Position numbers and translations under genes: made by a program. Of a DNA stretch of 64,000 bases, positions 1 to 8,675 are shown in pieces (the first letter of the stretch is position 1; every line of letters starts with the position of its first letter). Origin of the DNA: DATGLE01 sp035294325 (GTDB lineage Bacteria; Chloroflexota; Ktedonobacteria; Ktedonobacterales; Ktedonobacteraceae); NCBI GenBank assembly GCA_035294325.1, contig DATGLE010000142.1, positions 1-64,000 on the forward strand, read 5' to 3'. The notes under the pieces were generated by a model that saw only the letters and a list, made by a program, of their open reading frames with translations, was not told the origin of the DNA and made no database searches.

Positions 1-989
1 TATTCGGGAACGAGAATAAGCTTGCGGCGGGCAAACGCGGCCTGGCGCTGCCACGCCTCGGCGGCCTGTGCGAGCGGCACGGTCTCTCGTTCGACCACGC
101 AGCGGCCAGCGGCGGCGTGCTTCAGAATTTCGGCGAGGGCCTTCGCTTTCTGCTCGTTGCTCAGGGCGTTGTTGGTATAGCCGAGGATGTTATGCAGCCG
201 GCTGCGCACTGTGGCCGACTCAAAACGCGCGGTGGGACCGGCAGCGGAGCCGATGTTGACCAGCCTTCCCTCGACACCCAGAACGCGAAGAGCAGCCTCC
301 GCCGGCAGGCCCCACACCGGATCGATGACGAGGTGCAGGGGACCATCGCAGGCCGCCGCAATCCGCCGGCTGATCTCGTCCACATCGTCGCCGTTGAGAT
401 CGACAGCAGCGTCGGCGCCGTGCGCGAGTGCGCGGGCGCGCGCTGCCCCGTCGCGCGAAGCCGCGATCACGCGGCCTGCGCCGAGCAGCCTGGCAGCCTG
501 CACCGCCACCTGCCCAACCGCGCCACTGGCGCCAAGTACAAGCACCTGCTCCCCGCGCTGGAGACGGCCACGCCAGGTGAGCGCCATCCATGCGGCAATC
601 GCCGATAGCCCGAGCGCGGCAACCAGGTCATCGTCGATCTGGTCGGGCAGTGCGAGCGCCGCCGACTCGTCGATCACGCAATACTGCGCCATGCTGCCAT
701 CTCCAGGCTTCATACCGGCATCGCAGGAGAACCAGACCCGCTGGCCGGGCGTCAGGGTATCGGCCTCCTTCACGATACCGACACCCTGCGTTCCCGGAAT
801 GTAGGGGAGTCGCGGCGCCCCGAAGTAGGACTTGCCAGAGGCGCAGAGCAGGTCCAGCGGGCTGATAGGCGCGGCCGTGACGCGGATCAGCGCCTGGCCC
901 GGTCCGCGAGAAGGGATGGGCCACAGGCTATGTTCGGGCGGAGCAGCATGCTGGCGGAGCACTGCGGCAGGCATCTCAGCGTTCATCAT
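1..989 (-). CDS. Medium-chain (zinc-type/quinone) oxidoreductase, 3' end at window edge
   Basis: NAD(P)-dependent alcohol dehydrogenase or quinone reductase of the MDR superfamily. The reading frame starts at ATG 989 behind GGGAGGATACT and runs to base 1; bases 2-1 read TA, so a stop codon probably begins there and almost the whole protein (about 329 residues) is present. Visible features are the N-terminal GroES-like part (GQALIRVTAAPISPLD) and the Rossmann motif VLGASGAVGQVAVQAARLLGA. No catalytic zinc-site cysteine/histidine set is obvious, which favours the quinone-oxidoreductase branch. It lies 55 bp downstream of the amidohydrolase on the same strand, so the two are probably co-transcribed. 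The substrate is unknown. Confidence 0.8.
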   Translation of the reverse strand, partial: MMNAEMPAAVLRQHAAPPEHSLWPIPSRGPGQALIRVTAAPISPLDLLCASGKSYFGAPRLPYIPGTQGVGIVKEADTLTPGQRVWFSCDAGMKPGDGSMAQYCVIDESAALALPDQIDDDLVAALGLSAIAAWMALTWRGRLQRGEQVLVLGASGAVGQVAVQAARLLGAGRVIAASRDGAARARALAHGADAAVDLNGDDVDEISRRIAAACDGPLHLVIDPVWGLPAEAALRVLGVEGRLVNIGSAAGPTARFESATVRSRLHNILGYTNNALSNEQKAKALAEILKHAAAGRCVVERETVPLAQAAEAWQRQAAFARRKLILVPE

Positions 990-1044
990 AGTATCCTCCC
1001 CCGAGTTACCAGTATCGAGCGCTCAAGCATTCCCGGCGTGAGCA

Positions 1045-2544
1045 TTATTCCTGTGCGCCTGAGGATTGTTGTGCATCCCTCTGATTCTGCGCGACCCCCT
1101 CGCGCTCCTTGTAGAGATATGGATTATCGATCTGCTCGACCTTTGCCTTCTCAGGATACCTCCCCTGGTTCCAGGCTTGCTCGCCCATCTTATCATGCAA
1201 GTATTCGACCGTCTTCATGACCGCCTGCCTGGCCCTGGCAAGGTCAATGCCGAGCAGGTGGTGATCGTACTTGACGACCTTGCCATTGACCATCACGGTA
1301 TGCACGTCTCCGCGCCCGGCCTGGAATACGACATGGCCGTAAGGATGGAGCAGCGGGAACATCACCGGCGACTCGTCGTTTTTGATCAGAACCAGATCGG
1401 CCTTCTTACCAGGGGTGATGCTGCCAATGAGGCTATCCATCCCCAGCGCCTCGGCGCCGCCAAGCGTGGCCCAGGTCACAACCTCCTCGGCGCGCAGGTG
1501 ATTGAGCATGACGGTCTCATTGCGCTTATGCGCTTCCAGGTGCTCGCGGGCGCGGTCCGCGTTGAGTGTCGCGCGCATCGCCGAGAAGAGGTCCGCGCTC
1601 CACCACACGCTGGTATCCATCGACAGAGAGACCGGGATGCCGTAGCGACGGAGCAGCCATGTGGGCGAGTAGCCCTGGCCCGCGCTATCCTCGCTCTCGG
1701 TGGAGATCGATGCGTGACCGCCCGTGGCCGCGATACGATGATATGAGTCTTCGGATAACGAGGCCACATGCACGTAGATGTTGGAGGGCGTCATGAAACC
1801 GTGCTCGTGCATCAAACGGATGCCATTGTCGTTGGTTGCGCCCCATACGCCGGCATGCGTTGTCACCGGGATGTTGAAGTCGCGCGCAACCTCGAACGCC
1901 GCCTTCTCGGGGAATGTTGGATCGTTGCCGGGGATGTCGAAGGCAATCTGCATGCGCAGCATGTCTCCGCGCCCATCGATGCGCCGGCGAATGAAGTCGG
2001 CAAACTCGGGGGCCTTTGTCCACTCCCAGGGAGCGCCGAGCAGGTTGCCGTAAGCGAGGACGAAGCGCCCCGGCACCGCCTCAAGTGCATCGACTGCCGC
2101 ATCGGCGTATTCAACCGTTTGCAGGCCGTGCGACCAGTCAACCGAGGTAGTCACTCCGGCGTCTACAGCCTCAATGGCGGAGAGAAGGTTTCCGGCATAG
2201 ATATCCTCGGGGCGGAAGATCTTGCCCCAGTTTAGATAGTAGAATTGGAAATAGTTCGTGAGCGTCCAGTCGGCGCCATAGCCACGGAGCGCCGTTTGCC
2301 ACATGTGGCGGTGCGTGTCAACCATACCGGGCATGAGAATGCCACCGGACGCGTCGATCTCCACCGCATTGTCCGGCGCGTTGAGATGGCGTCCAACGCC
2401 TGCGATGCGCTGGCCGTCAACGAGGACATCGCCGCCCTCGATCACTCCGAGCGATGGATCAATGGTCAGTACGAGTGCATTGCGAAATACTACCGGGCGT
2501 CCCGTCTGGAAGGAATTGCTGTCTACTGCTGCGTTCTGGCTCAT
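1045..2544 (-). CDS. Amidohydrolase family protein (cytosine deaminase/chlorohydrolase-like)
   Basis: Metal-dependent hydrolase of the TIM-barrel amidohydrolase superfamily, nearest in style to the AtzA/TrzN/SAH-deaminase group; it probably hydrolyses C-N bonds of a heterocycle or amidine. Counting from ATG 2544 (499 aa), the metal motif DTHRHMW gives H78 and H80. The third histidine lies in VTTHAGVWG and the catalytic Asp in SLSMDTSVWW. An upstream GTG at 2553 is possible, but GAGGTG sits correctly for the ATG at 2544. The C-terminal GKKADLVLI and VMVNGKVV segments form the usual composite beta domain. The family is firm; the substrate is not known. Confidence 0.82.
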   Translation of the reverse strand: MSQNAAVDSNSFQTGRPVVFRNALVLTIDPSLGVIEGGDVLVDGQRIAGVGRHLNAPDNAVEIDASGGILMPGMVDTHRHMWQTALRGYGADWTLTNYFQFYYLNWGKIFRPEDIYAGNLLSAIEAVDAGVTTSVDWSHGLQTVEYADAAVDALEAVPGRFVLAYGNLLGAPWEWTKAPEFADFIRRRIDGRGDMLRMQIAFDIPGNDPTFPEKAAFEVARDFNIPVTTHAGVWGATNDNGIRLMHEHGFMTPSNIYVHVASLSEDSYHRIAATGGHASISTESEDSAGQGYSPTWLLRRYGIPVSLSMDTSVWWSADLFSAMRATLNADRAREHLEAHKRNETVMLNHLRAEEVVTWATLGGAEALGMDSLIGSITPGKKADLVLIKNDESPVMFPLLHPYGHVVFQAGRGDVHTVMVNGKVVKYDHHLLGIDLARARQAVMKTVEYLHDKMGEQAWNQGRYPEKAKVEQIDNPYLYKEREGVAQNQRDAQQSSGAQE

Positions 2545-2850
2545 ATTGCTCACCTCGTTGTGTCCCGGCTGAAGTACGCGAGCCAGATAATGAAGATTGC
2601 CGACTTTGATCGTTAAAAATCATCATCCCTTCGCGCGTCCTGGCAGCCGTGTTAAGATCCCGACGTTCAAAAGGCTAACAGCGGTAATGGTATAATGTCC
2701 GTAGAGCGGACGCCTGTCCACACATTCCATATTACACAACCGGAACGGCTGTGTCAAGAATATTGCTAAGGTCATGACCTGGACATCAGAGTACCACTTC
2801 TGTTACCATGAGTGCAGAGAGCATGTGTCCGATCTGCGGCACAATCGCTT

Positions 2851-2930
2851 GCGAGCGCCGTAGGCGCTCGCCCGATGGAGTATGTTGTGTGGAACGGGCG
2901 CAATAGCCCGTTCCACACAACATACTCCAT
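2851..2930. repeat. Composite inverted repeat upstream of IclR gene
   Basis: There are two adjacent hairpins. A GC-rich 9-bp stem (GCGAGCGCC / GGCGCTCGC) spans 2851-2871. A perfect 25-bp stem with a 6-nt loop has arms 2875-2899 and 2906-2930, including TTGTGTGGAAC. No T-run follows, so it is not a classical terminator. The same two-part layout recurs at 7333-7433 and 8578-8652. This stretch between the divergent amidohydrolase and IclR genes (2545-2964) holds nothing else that I recognise. Confidence 0.85.
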
Positions 2931-2964
2931 ATCTGGCGCGGCTGCGCCGCGCGAATAGGGAAAA

Positions 2965-3789
2965 ATGATGCGTGGCGAAACAGGACCCGACTTTATTGAG
3001 GCGCTGGCACGCGGCCTGGATGTCATTCGTGCGTTTGGACCCAACCGGCCAGTAATGACGCTGAGCGAGGTGGCCGCGGCTACCGGACTTGCGCGACCAA
3101 CGGCACGCCGTATGCTGCTCACGCTTGAGGAGCTGGGGTACGTGCGCATGACACAGGGCGGGTTTGCGCTCACTCCGCGCGTTCTGGAGCTTGGCATGGC
3201 CTATATTGGATCGTCAAGTATCTGGGATATCGCGCGCCCACACATGGAGCAGCTCGTAGGTTTCACAGGCGAATCGTCCTCGCTTGCCCAGCTCGATGGA
3301 TCGGATATCGTCTACGTGGCGCGGGTAGCGGTGCCAAAGATCATCACCCTCGCGGTGACTATTGGCACGCGCTTCCCGGCCCTTCAGACCTCGCTGGGGA
3401 AAGTGCTGCTCGCCGAGTTGCCGCCGGACGAACTGGAACAGGTGCTCGCCCAGCCGAGCCGGTCCGGCATCACGCCGCTCTGGCAGCCGGATGTAGAAGA
3501 ACGCAACAGGGTTCTATGCGAGGTGCGAACAAGAGGCTGGGCGCTCACCGACGAGCACCTGGCACACGGCATACGCTCGATTGCTACTCCTGTGCGCGAT
3601 GGTTCCAACCAGGTCGTCGCCGCGCTCAACGTCAGCGTTCATGCGGCAGAAACGAGCATCAAGACATTGACTGAGAAATATCTTCCGGCGCTGCTGCAAA
3701 CCGCGAAGGCGATCAGCGCGGACTGGGCGCGCTGGCAAAGCCGCCCACAGATCACTCGTGACGCCAGGTCATTGAGAGCGCTTTCTTGA
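2965..3789 (+). CDS. IclR-family transcriptional regulator
   Basis: DNA-binding regulator of 274 aa, the usual IclR length. The N-terminal winged helix-turn-helix covers roughly residues 10-75 (EALARGLDVIRAFGPNRPVMTLSEVAAATGL is typical). The C-terminal effector domain follows, with TSLGKVLLAELP and the signature GIRSIATPVRDGSNQVVAALNVSV. It resembles the PcaR/PcaU subgroup that controls aromatic catabolism. It is divergent from the amidohydrolase/MDR pair and precedes the CoA-transferase/LigAB genes, so it is the likely local regulator of this catabolic region. The ligand is unknown. Confidence 0.9.
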   Translation: MMRGETGPDFIEALARGLDVIRAFGPNRPVMTLSEVAAATGLARPTARRMLLTLEELGYVRMTQGGFALTPRVLELGMAYIGSSSIWDIARPHMEQLVGFTGESSSLAQLDGSDIVYVARVAVPKIITLAVTIGTRFPALQTSLGKVLLAELPPDELEQVLAQPSRSGITPLWQPDVEERNRVLCEVRTRGWALTDEHLAHGIRSIATPVRDGSNQVVAALNVSVHAAETSIKTLTEKYLPALLQTAKAISADWARWQSRPQITRDARSLRALS

Positions 3790-3936
3790 CATCGCCTTTC
3801 CCGTTATCTATACTTATTTTATCGGACAATCGTCCGCATAACGGACGGCACTGGCACGGACCGTTCTGTGTGCGCAGCCGCTCGATGATGAAAATTAACG
3901 AATAAGATCGGCAATGGGAAGGGATCATGGGACGGT

Positions 3937-3962
3937 GTAGGGGCGCGGCGCCGCGCCCCTAC
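3937..3962. repeat. 26-bp perfect palindrome after IclR gene
   Basis: Arms 3937-3949 and 3950-3962 (GTAGGGGCGCGGC and its complement) pair perfectly with no loop. It lies between the IclR stop and the CoA-transferase start and could act as a terminator-like structure, but no T-run is present. Confidence 0.7.
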
Positions 3963-4033
3963 CACACCCCGGCATGGCCGACCTTGATGGGAATAATTCA
4001 TAATTGTGTATAGCTACCGGAGGCGCGAAGCTT

Positions 4034-5254
4034 ATGCCGCAGCAGGATAATGATAGAACGACACAGGGAGGCGGGCGCCGGCCAGGCCCGCTCGATGGAC
4101 TGCTGGTCGCCGACTTCTCACGCGTGCTCGCCGGCCCTTACTGCACCATGCTGCTTGGTGATCTCGGTGCCACAGTAATCAAGGTCGAGAGTCCCGCAGG
4201 GGATGACACAAGGAATTGGGTACCCCCTGAACGCAACGGGGTAGCGACCTACTATATGGCGATCAACCGCAACAAGCGCTCAGTCACCCTCGATTTCAAC
4301 GATCCCGCCGACCTGCATCTGGCCCACGAACTGGCATCCCGCGCCGATATCTTCGTCGAAAATTTTAAGCCTGGCGGTCTCAAGCGCTTTGGCCTGGATT
4401 ATGATACGGTTCAGCAGCGCAATCCAGGGATCATCTACGCCTCCATCAGTGGTTTCGGGACGGCAAAGGGCGCCTCCCTGCCCGGCTACGACATCATTGT
4501 GCAGGCCATGTCCGGGTTGATGAGCCTTACCGGCGACGCTGATGGCCCGGCTTACCGCTCCGGCATTTCGGTCTTCGATGTGATGGCCGGCCTGCATGCG
4601 GCCATCGGTATCCTGTCCGCGCTCAACCATCGCCATAAAACCGGCGAAGGCCAGCATGTGGAGGTCAGCCTGTACGCCACGGCGCTCTCAGGGATGGTCA
4701 ACCAGACCACAGCCTATGTGGCCGGCGGCGTCGTACCGCATCGCATGGGCAATGCCCATCCCAGCGTATTCCCGTACCAGCCGCTGCCGACAGCGGATGG
4801 AGAGCTGGTTATTGCCGCTACCAACGATGGGCAGTTCAGCAAGCTCTGCGAGATCCTCGGCCTTCCCGAGTTGCCGCACGATCCCAGGTTTGCCAGAACG
4901 AAAGACCGCAACCGCAACCGCGAAGCCCTGCTCCCGCTGCTGGTTGAGCGGCTGCGCACACAGACGGCCAGCGAATGGTTTCGCAGGTTGAGCGCCGCCG
5001 GTGTCCCCTGCGGCCCGATCAACAACGTCGATGCGGGGATCGCCTTCGCGCGCGAAATCGGCCTCGATCCCGTCGTCGAAGTTGGAAGCGGGGACGATGC
5101 CGTCCCTCTGGTCCGTCACCCGATAACGTTTTCGCTCACACCCCCGCGCCATGAGCTGCCGCCACCGGCGCTCGGCCAGGACAACGAGCAGATTCGCGCC
5201 TGGCTCGGCCAGACGCCCCACGTCGATGCCGGGGAACGCGAACCATTTCATTGA
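4034..5254 (+). CDS. CoA-transferase family III (CaiB/BaiF type)
   Basis: Transfers CoA between carboxylic acids in the cytoplasm. From ATG 4034 it is 406 aa; this start has GGAGG at 4019-4023, while the open frame extends to a TTG at 4004 without its own RBS. Family marks are LDGLLVADFSRVLAGPYCTMLLGDLGATVIKVE at the N-terminus, RNKRSVTLD, and the conserved Asp expected to form the aspartyl-CoA intermediate in PGYDIIVQAMSG (D153). It is followed 14 bp later by citryl-CoA lyase, then LigB and LigA, all on one strand, so it probably activates an organic acid released by ring cleavage. The actual acid is inferred, not seen. Confidence 0.88.
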   Translation: MPQQDNDRTTQGGGRRPGPLDGLLVADFSRVLAGPYCTMLLGDLGATVIKVESPAGDDTRNWVPPERNGVATYYMAINRNKRSVTLDFNDPADLHLAHELASRADIFVENFKPGGLKRFGLDYDTVQQRNPGIIYASISGFGTAKGASLPGYDIIVQAMSGLMSLTGDADGPAYRSGISVFDVMAGLHAAIGILSALNHRHKTGEGQHVEVSLYATALSGMVNQTTAYVAGGVVPHRMGNAHPSVFPYQPLPTADGELVIAATNDGQFSKLCEILGLPELPHDPRFARTKDRNRNREALLPLLVERLRTQTASEWFRRLSAAGVPCGPINNVDAGIAFAREIGLDPVVEVGSGDDAVPLVRHPITFSLTPPRHELPPPALGQDNEQIRAWLGQTPHVDAGEREPFH

Positions 5255-5268
5255 TAAAAGGAGCACAT

Positions 5269-6060
5269 ATGGAATATCCCACCGGCATCGGCACATCTGA
5301 CGCTACCAGCATTCGCCTGCTTGGTCACGACCTGGCGAGAGAGCTGATCGGGAACATCGGGTTTGGCGAACTGGCGCTCTGGCTCGCCACGCAGAAGCGG
5401 CCAACACCGCAGCAGGTGCGGGTCTTCGAAGCGGTGCTCGTCTCGCTGGCCGATCATGGCTTCACTCCAACCGCGATTGCCGCTCGCCTGACACTGTATA
5501 GCGCTCCCGATGCGCTCCAGGGCGCGATGGCGGCGGGGCTACTGGGCGGCGGCTCACGCTTCCTCGGCGTCACAGAAGATACCGGCCGTTTTCTGGCGAG
5601 CGTGCTGGCAAGCGTCGAAGGCCAGCTTCCGCAGAGTGATGAGCAGTGGGACGCGCTGGCCCGCCGGGCAGTCGCCGGGCAGCGGGCGGCAGGCCGCTTT
5701 GTTCCCGGATTGGGACACCCGGTGCATAAGGACGCCGATCCTCGTACCGCCGTGATTATCGAACTTGCCGAACGCGAGGGGCTGCGGGGACCGCACCTGC
5801 GGCTTTTCGAGGCTATTGGCCGCGTTCACCCCGAGATACTTGGCCGCAGGCTCCCGCTCAACGGCGCCGGGGTGGCGGGCGCCGCGCTTGCTGATCTGGG
5901 GCTGCCTCCCGAATTGCTGCGGGGCGTCTCTCTGCTCGCGCGCGCGGCAGGGTTGCTCGGCCATATCGCCGAAGAGATGCGCCATCCCATCGCACCCGAT
6001 ATCTACTCGACGGTTGACCGCAATGCCGTATACCGGCCAGCCGAAAGTGAGGAAACGTAA
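5269..6060 (+). CDS. Citryl-CoA lyase / citrate-synthase-like protein
   Basis: A small protein of the citrate synthase fold, 263 aa from ATG 5269 (RBS AAAAGGAG), much shorter than citrate synthase (about 430 aa). It carries the C-terminal core with PGLGHPVHKDADPR and LPLNGAGVAGAALADLG typical of stand-alone citryl-CoA or citramalyl-CoA lyase-like proteins. The family cleaves a CoA thioester to an oxo-acid plus an acyl-CoA. Its position between a CoA-transferase and ring-cleaving dioxygenase genes suggests a transferase/lyase pair that takes a ring-cleavage product to central metabolites. The substrate is inferred. Confidence 0.75.
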   Translation: MEYPTGIGTSDATSIRLLGHDLARELIGNIGFGELALWLATQKRPTPQQVRVFEAVLVSLADHGFTPTAIAARLTLYSAPDALQGAMAAGLLGGGSRFLGVTEDTGRFLASVLASVEGQLPQSDEQWDALARRAVAGQRAAGRFVPGLGHPVHKDADPRTAVIIELAEREGLRGPHLRLFEAIGRVHPEILGRRLPLNGAGVAGAALADLGLPPELLRGVSLLARAAGLLGHIAEEMRHPIAPDIYSTVDRNAVYRPAESEET

Positions 6061-6081
6061 CAAAAGGAGGGAACTGGAACT

Positions 6082-6948
6082 ATGGCAAACATTGTCGCGA
6101 TCCTCGCCACCACCCACCACCCATTCTTTTACCGTGCCAGCACCGCGCCGCCCGAGAGCCGGCCCGACTTCGCGGACGAGTGGGTGCGCAAGGTGCTCGC
6201 CTACCGCGAAACGTTGACCAGGGCCAACCCCGAGGTGCTGGTCATGGTCGGTTCTGACCACTTCCACCAGCTTTTCTACGATAATATGCCGCAGTTCCTC
6301 ATCGGGAAAGCGCCCTTTTATGAAGCCAACTACTACAATGAGGAGCGCGAATTCGGGCTGCCCCGTATGTTCCTCAAGGGGCACGAAGAACTCTCGGCAT
6401 ATTTGTTGCGCGCCGGACTCGATGCCGGCTTCGACTTCGCATTCAGCAACGAACTGCGCGTCGACCATAGCATCACCTGCCCCATCATTACGACGCGCCC
6501 GCAGGCGGATCTACCCATCGTGCCCATCTACACGAACATCTTCGCCCCGCCGCTTCCGCAGCCCTGGCGCTTCGTCGAGCTAGGCCGCACCCTGCGGCGC
6601 CTCATCGAGTCCTGGCCCGGCAAGGAGCGTGTCGCCATCATCGGGACCGGCCACCTCTCGCTTGAACTTGGCGGGCCGCGCCAGTTCGGTCCGCATGGGC
6701 CTGATCCCGAGTTTGACCGCAAAGCCGTCGAGTGGATCGCCAATGGCGACATTGAAGGCGCGCTGCGGGAGGTCACGCTGGATAGCCTCTGGACGCCGGG
6801 CAACGCCACGCACGGCTTCCTTGATTTCATGCTGATGATGGGTGTCGCCGGAGAAGTCAAGGCCGATTACGCCGATACACTCGACCTGTTCCATACGATG
6901 GAAGCCTATTTCACCTGGTATCCGAAAGCGAAAGGAGCGCAAGGATGA
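6082..6948 (+). CDS. ligB: Class III extradiol dioxygenase catalytic subunit (LigB-like)
   Basis: Non-haem Fe(II) ring-cleaving dioxygenase of the protocatechuate 4,5-dioxygenase beta/gallate dioxygenase family, 288 aa. Metal-ligand candidates are H12 (ATTHHPFF) and H60/H62 (GSDHFHQ). A later His in IIGTGHLSLELGG fits the catalytic His of LigB. RBS AAAGGAGGG precedes ATG 6082. The stop overlaps the LigA start (ATGA), so the two subunits are translationally coupled. The ring substrate cannot be read from the sequence; protocatechuate, gallate or a related catechol acid is plausible. Confidence 0.85.
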   Translation: MANIVAILATTHHPFFYRASTAPPESRPDFADEWVRKVLAYRETLTRANPEVLVMVGSDHFHQLFYDNMPQFLIGKAPFYEANYYNEEREFGLPRMFLKGHEELSAYLLRAGLDAGFDFAFSNELRVDHSITCPIITTRPQADLPIVPIYTNIFAPPLPQPWRFVELGRTLRRLIESWPGKERVAIIGTGHLSLELGGPRQFGPHGPDPEFDRKAVEWIANGDIEGALREVTLDSLWTPGNATHGFLDFMLMMGVAGEVKADYADTLDLFHTMEAYFTWYPKAKGAQG

Positions 6949-7307
6949 GCAAGTATCTTCTCAACAAGTTCCTCTTCACCATTGACCGCGACCCGGAGCT
7001 GGTTGAGCGCTATCGAGAAGATCCGCGCGGCACCGTCACCTGGTGGGAGGCCGAGCGCGCCAACGTCATTCTGAATCTGCCCGAGAGCGAAGGCAGCACA
7101 TGGCAGAAGTTCACCGACGAGGAGCGCGAGGCGCTGGCGACGCATAACTACGTCAAGCTATTCGAACTTGGCGCGCACCATTTCCTGACGCTCACGCTCT
7201 TTATCGCTCTGTTCGAGCGTGACTATGCGGAGCCGCTGGGCTTCCAGCGCGAGTACGCCCGCAACCTCCAGCACTGGAAGCTGCCCTATCCCGACATCAC
7301 CACATGA
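6945..7307 (+). CDS. ligA: Extradiol dioxygenase small subunit (LigA-like)
   Basis: All-helical small subunit of LigAB-type dioxygenases, 120 aa, the usual alpha-subunit size. It begins with MSKYLLNKFLFTIDRD and carries FTDEEREALATHNYVKLFELGAHHFLTLTLF, a pattern typical of LigA proteins that cap the active site of the partner LigB. It starts inside the ligB stop codon (overlap 6945-6948). It is the last gene of the CoA-transferase/lyase/ligB/ligA run; a long inverted repeat follows at 7333. Confidence 0.82.
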   Translation: MSKYLLNKFLFTIDRDPELVERYREDPRGTVTWWEAERANVILNLPESEGSTWQKFTDEEREALATHNYVKLFELGAHHFLTLTLFIALFERDYAEPLGFQREYARNLQHWKLPYPDITT

Positions 7308-7332
7308 CCAAAAAGGTCCAGAAGAGCGTTCG

Positions 7333-7433
7333 TGCGGCTTCGCCGCATCCGGGATGTTTTTGTTGTGTGGATCAGGCGCGAAGCGCCTGATCCACACAAC
7401 AAAAACATCCTGCGAGCGCCGCAGGCGCGAGCA
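7333..7433. repeat. Composite inverted repeat with 28-bp perfect stem
   Basis: A short hairpin at 7333-7347 (TGCGGC-TTC-GCCGCA) is followed by a perfect 28-bp stem with a 3-nt loop (arms 7352-7379 and 7383-7410, containing TTGTTGTGTGGATC), then an imperfect GCGAGCGCC/GGCGCGAGC hairpin at 7411-7433. It has the same layout as the repeats at 2851-2930 and 8578-8652, but the inner stem sequence differs. Confidence 0.88.
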
Positions 7434-7520
7434 TGCGATTGTCCCGGAAATCAGGCGCGCACTCAAATAATCATTCAAATACGGATAGGCGTTAGAAGGC
7501 AGCAACAAGGAGAAAAGAGC

Positions 7521-8546
7521 GTGAGCGAGAGACTTTTGACAACGGTTGTAGGCAGCTATCCTCAGCCGGAGTGGCTGGTTGATCGCGAGCGCCTGCAAAG
7601 CCGACTGCCGCCGCGCATTCGCGCCCACGAAATCTGGCGCATTCCTGAACCACTGCTGCAAGAGGCGCAGGACGATGCAACCCTGCTTGCAATTCGTGAC
7701 ATGGAGCGTGCAGGCATCGATATTATTTCCGACGGAGAGATACGGCGGGAGAGCTATTCAAACCACTTCGTCAGCGCACTGGAGGGGATGGACCTCGATC
7801 ATCCAGGGGTGGCCCTGGGCCGCTCGGGCCGCCCCAACGCTGTCCCGCGTGTGGTCGGCCCGATCCGTCGCCTGCGCCCGGCTGAGGTGCGCGATGTGGA
7901 GTTTTTGCGGCGCAACACGAATCGCCGTATCAAGATTACTGTGCCCGGCCCCTTTACGATTACCCAGCAGGCGCAGGATGACTACTACCGCGACGAGAGA
8001 GCGCTGGCCCTGGACATCGCGGCGGCGGTCAATGAGGAGATCAGGGGCCTGCTGGCGGCAGGAGCCGACGTGGTACAGATCGATGAGCCGTACCTGCAAG
8101 CGAGGCCGGATCCGGCCAGAGCATACGGGATAGAGGTCATCAACCGCGCGCTGGAGGGCATCGAGGGAACCACAGCGCTGCACCTCTGTTTTGGCTACGC
8201 CGCTATGGTTCCTGATCGCCCCCACGAGTACGCATTCCTCACAGAACTGCGCGACTGTATCGTCAGGCAGATCTCAATCGAAGCAGCTCAGCCGCAACTC
8301 GACCTCTCAATCCTGCGTCAATTCCCCGATAAAACCCTCATTGTCGGCGTCTTGAACCTGGGCGATATGGAGGTGGAGACGCCAGAGGCCGTGGCCGGCA
8401 GAATACGCTCGGCCCTGCGCTACATAGAGCCTGAGCGCCTGATCCTGGCCCCCGATTGCGGCATGAAATATCTGCCACGCGCAGTAGCCTTCGGCAAGCT
8501 CCGCGCCCTGGCCGAAGGAGCCAGGATCGTGCGCCAGGAATTGTAA
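7521..8546 (+). CDS. MetE C-terminal-domain-like methyltransferase
   Basis: Cobalamin-independent methionine-synthase-like protein of 341 aa, matching only the catalytic C-terminal barrel of MetE (full MetE is about 750 aa). Start GTG 7521 follows AAGGAG; the frame is open further upstream, but that part is repeat DNA. Zinc-ligand candidates are H221 and C223 (ALHLCFGYA) and C313 (LAPDCGMKYLPR), with VVQIDEPYLQ as the conserved strand motif. Many such short MetE-like proteins are demethylases or methyltransferases in aromatic or xenobiotic catabolism rather than methionine synthases. The catabolic neighbourhood favours that role. Confidence 0.8.
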   Translation: MSERLLTTVVGSYPQPEWLVDRERLQSRLPPRIRAHEIWRIPEPLLQEAQDDATLLAIRDMERAGIDIISDGEIRRESYSNHFVSALEGMDLDHPGVALGRSGRPNAVPRVVGPIRRLRPAEVRDVEFLRRNTNRRIKITVPGPFTITQQAQDDYYRDERALALDIAAAVNEEIRGLLAAGADVVQIDEPYLQARPDPARAYGIEVINRALEGIEGTTALHLCFGYAAMVPDRPHEYAFLTELRDCIVRQISIEAAQPQLDLSILRQFPDKTLIVGVLNLGDMEVETPEAVAGRIRSALRYIEPERLILAPDCGMKYLPRAVAFGKLRALAEGARIVRQEL

Positions 8547-8577
8547 GGGAAAGGTTTCTTCCCAGCACATGCACTGG

Positions 8578-8652
8578 CTCGCACCTGCGGTGCTCGCTTA
8601 ATATCCAGTGTTGTGTGAGAACATGCGCGAAGAGCATGTTCTCACACAACAC
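8578..8652. repeat. Composite inverted repeat, third copy of the TTGTGTG family
   Basis: A GCTCGCACC/GGTGCTCGC-type hairpin at about 8578-8598 is followed by a perfect 19-bp stem, arms 8608-8626 and 8634-8652 (GTGTTGTGTGAGAACATGC and complement), loop 7 nt. It lies between the MetE-like and amidase genes. Confidence 0.82.
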
Positions 8653-8675
8653 AATATATAAAGACAGGAGGCAGT

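Noticed and set aside
117..804. Long plus-strand frames over the first kilobase
   Set aside because: They are shadows of the MDR oxidoreductase on the minus strand, whose frame shows GroES-like and Rossmann motifs and is open to the window edge.
2851..8652. Inverted repeats as CRISPR or insertion-sequence ends
   Set aside because: Only single stems between genes, no regular spacers and no transposase; copies are not flanked by target duplications.
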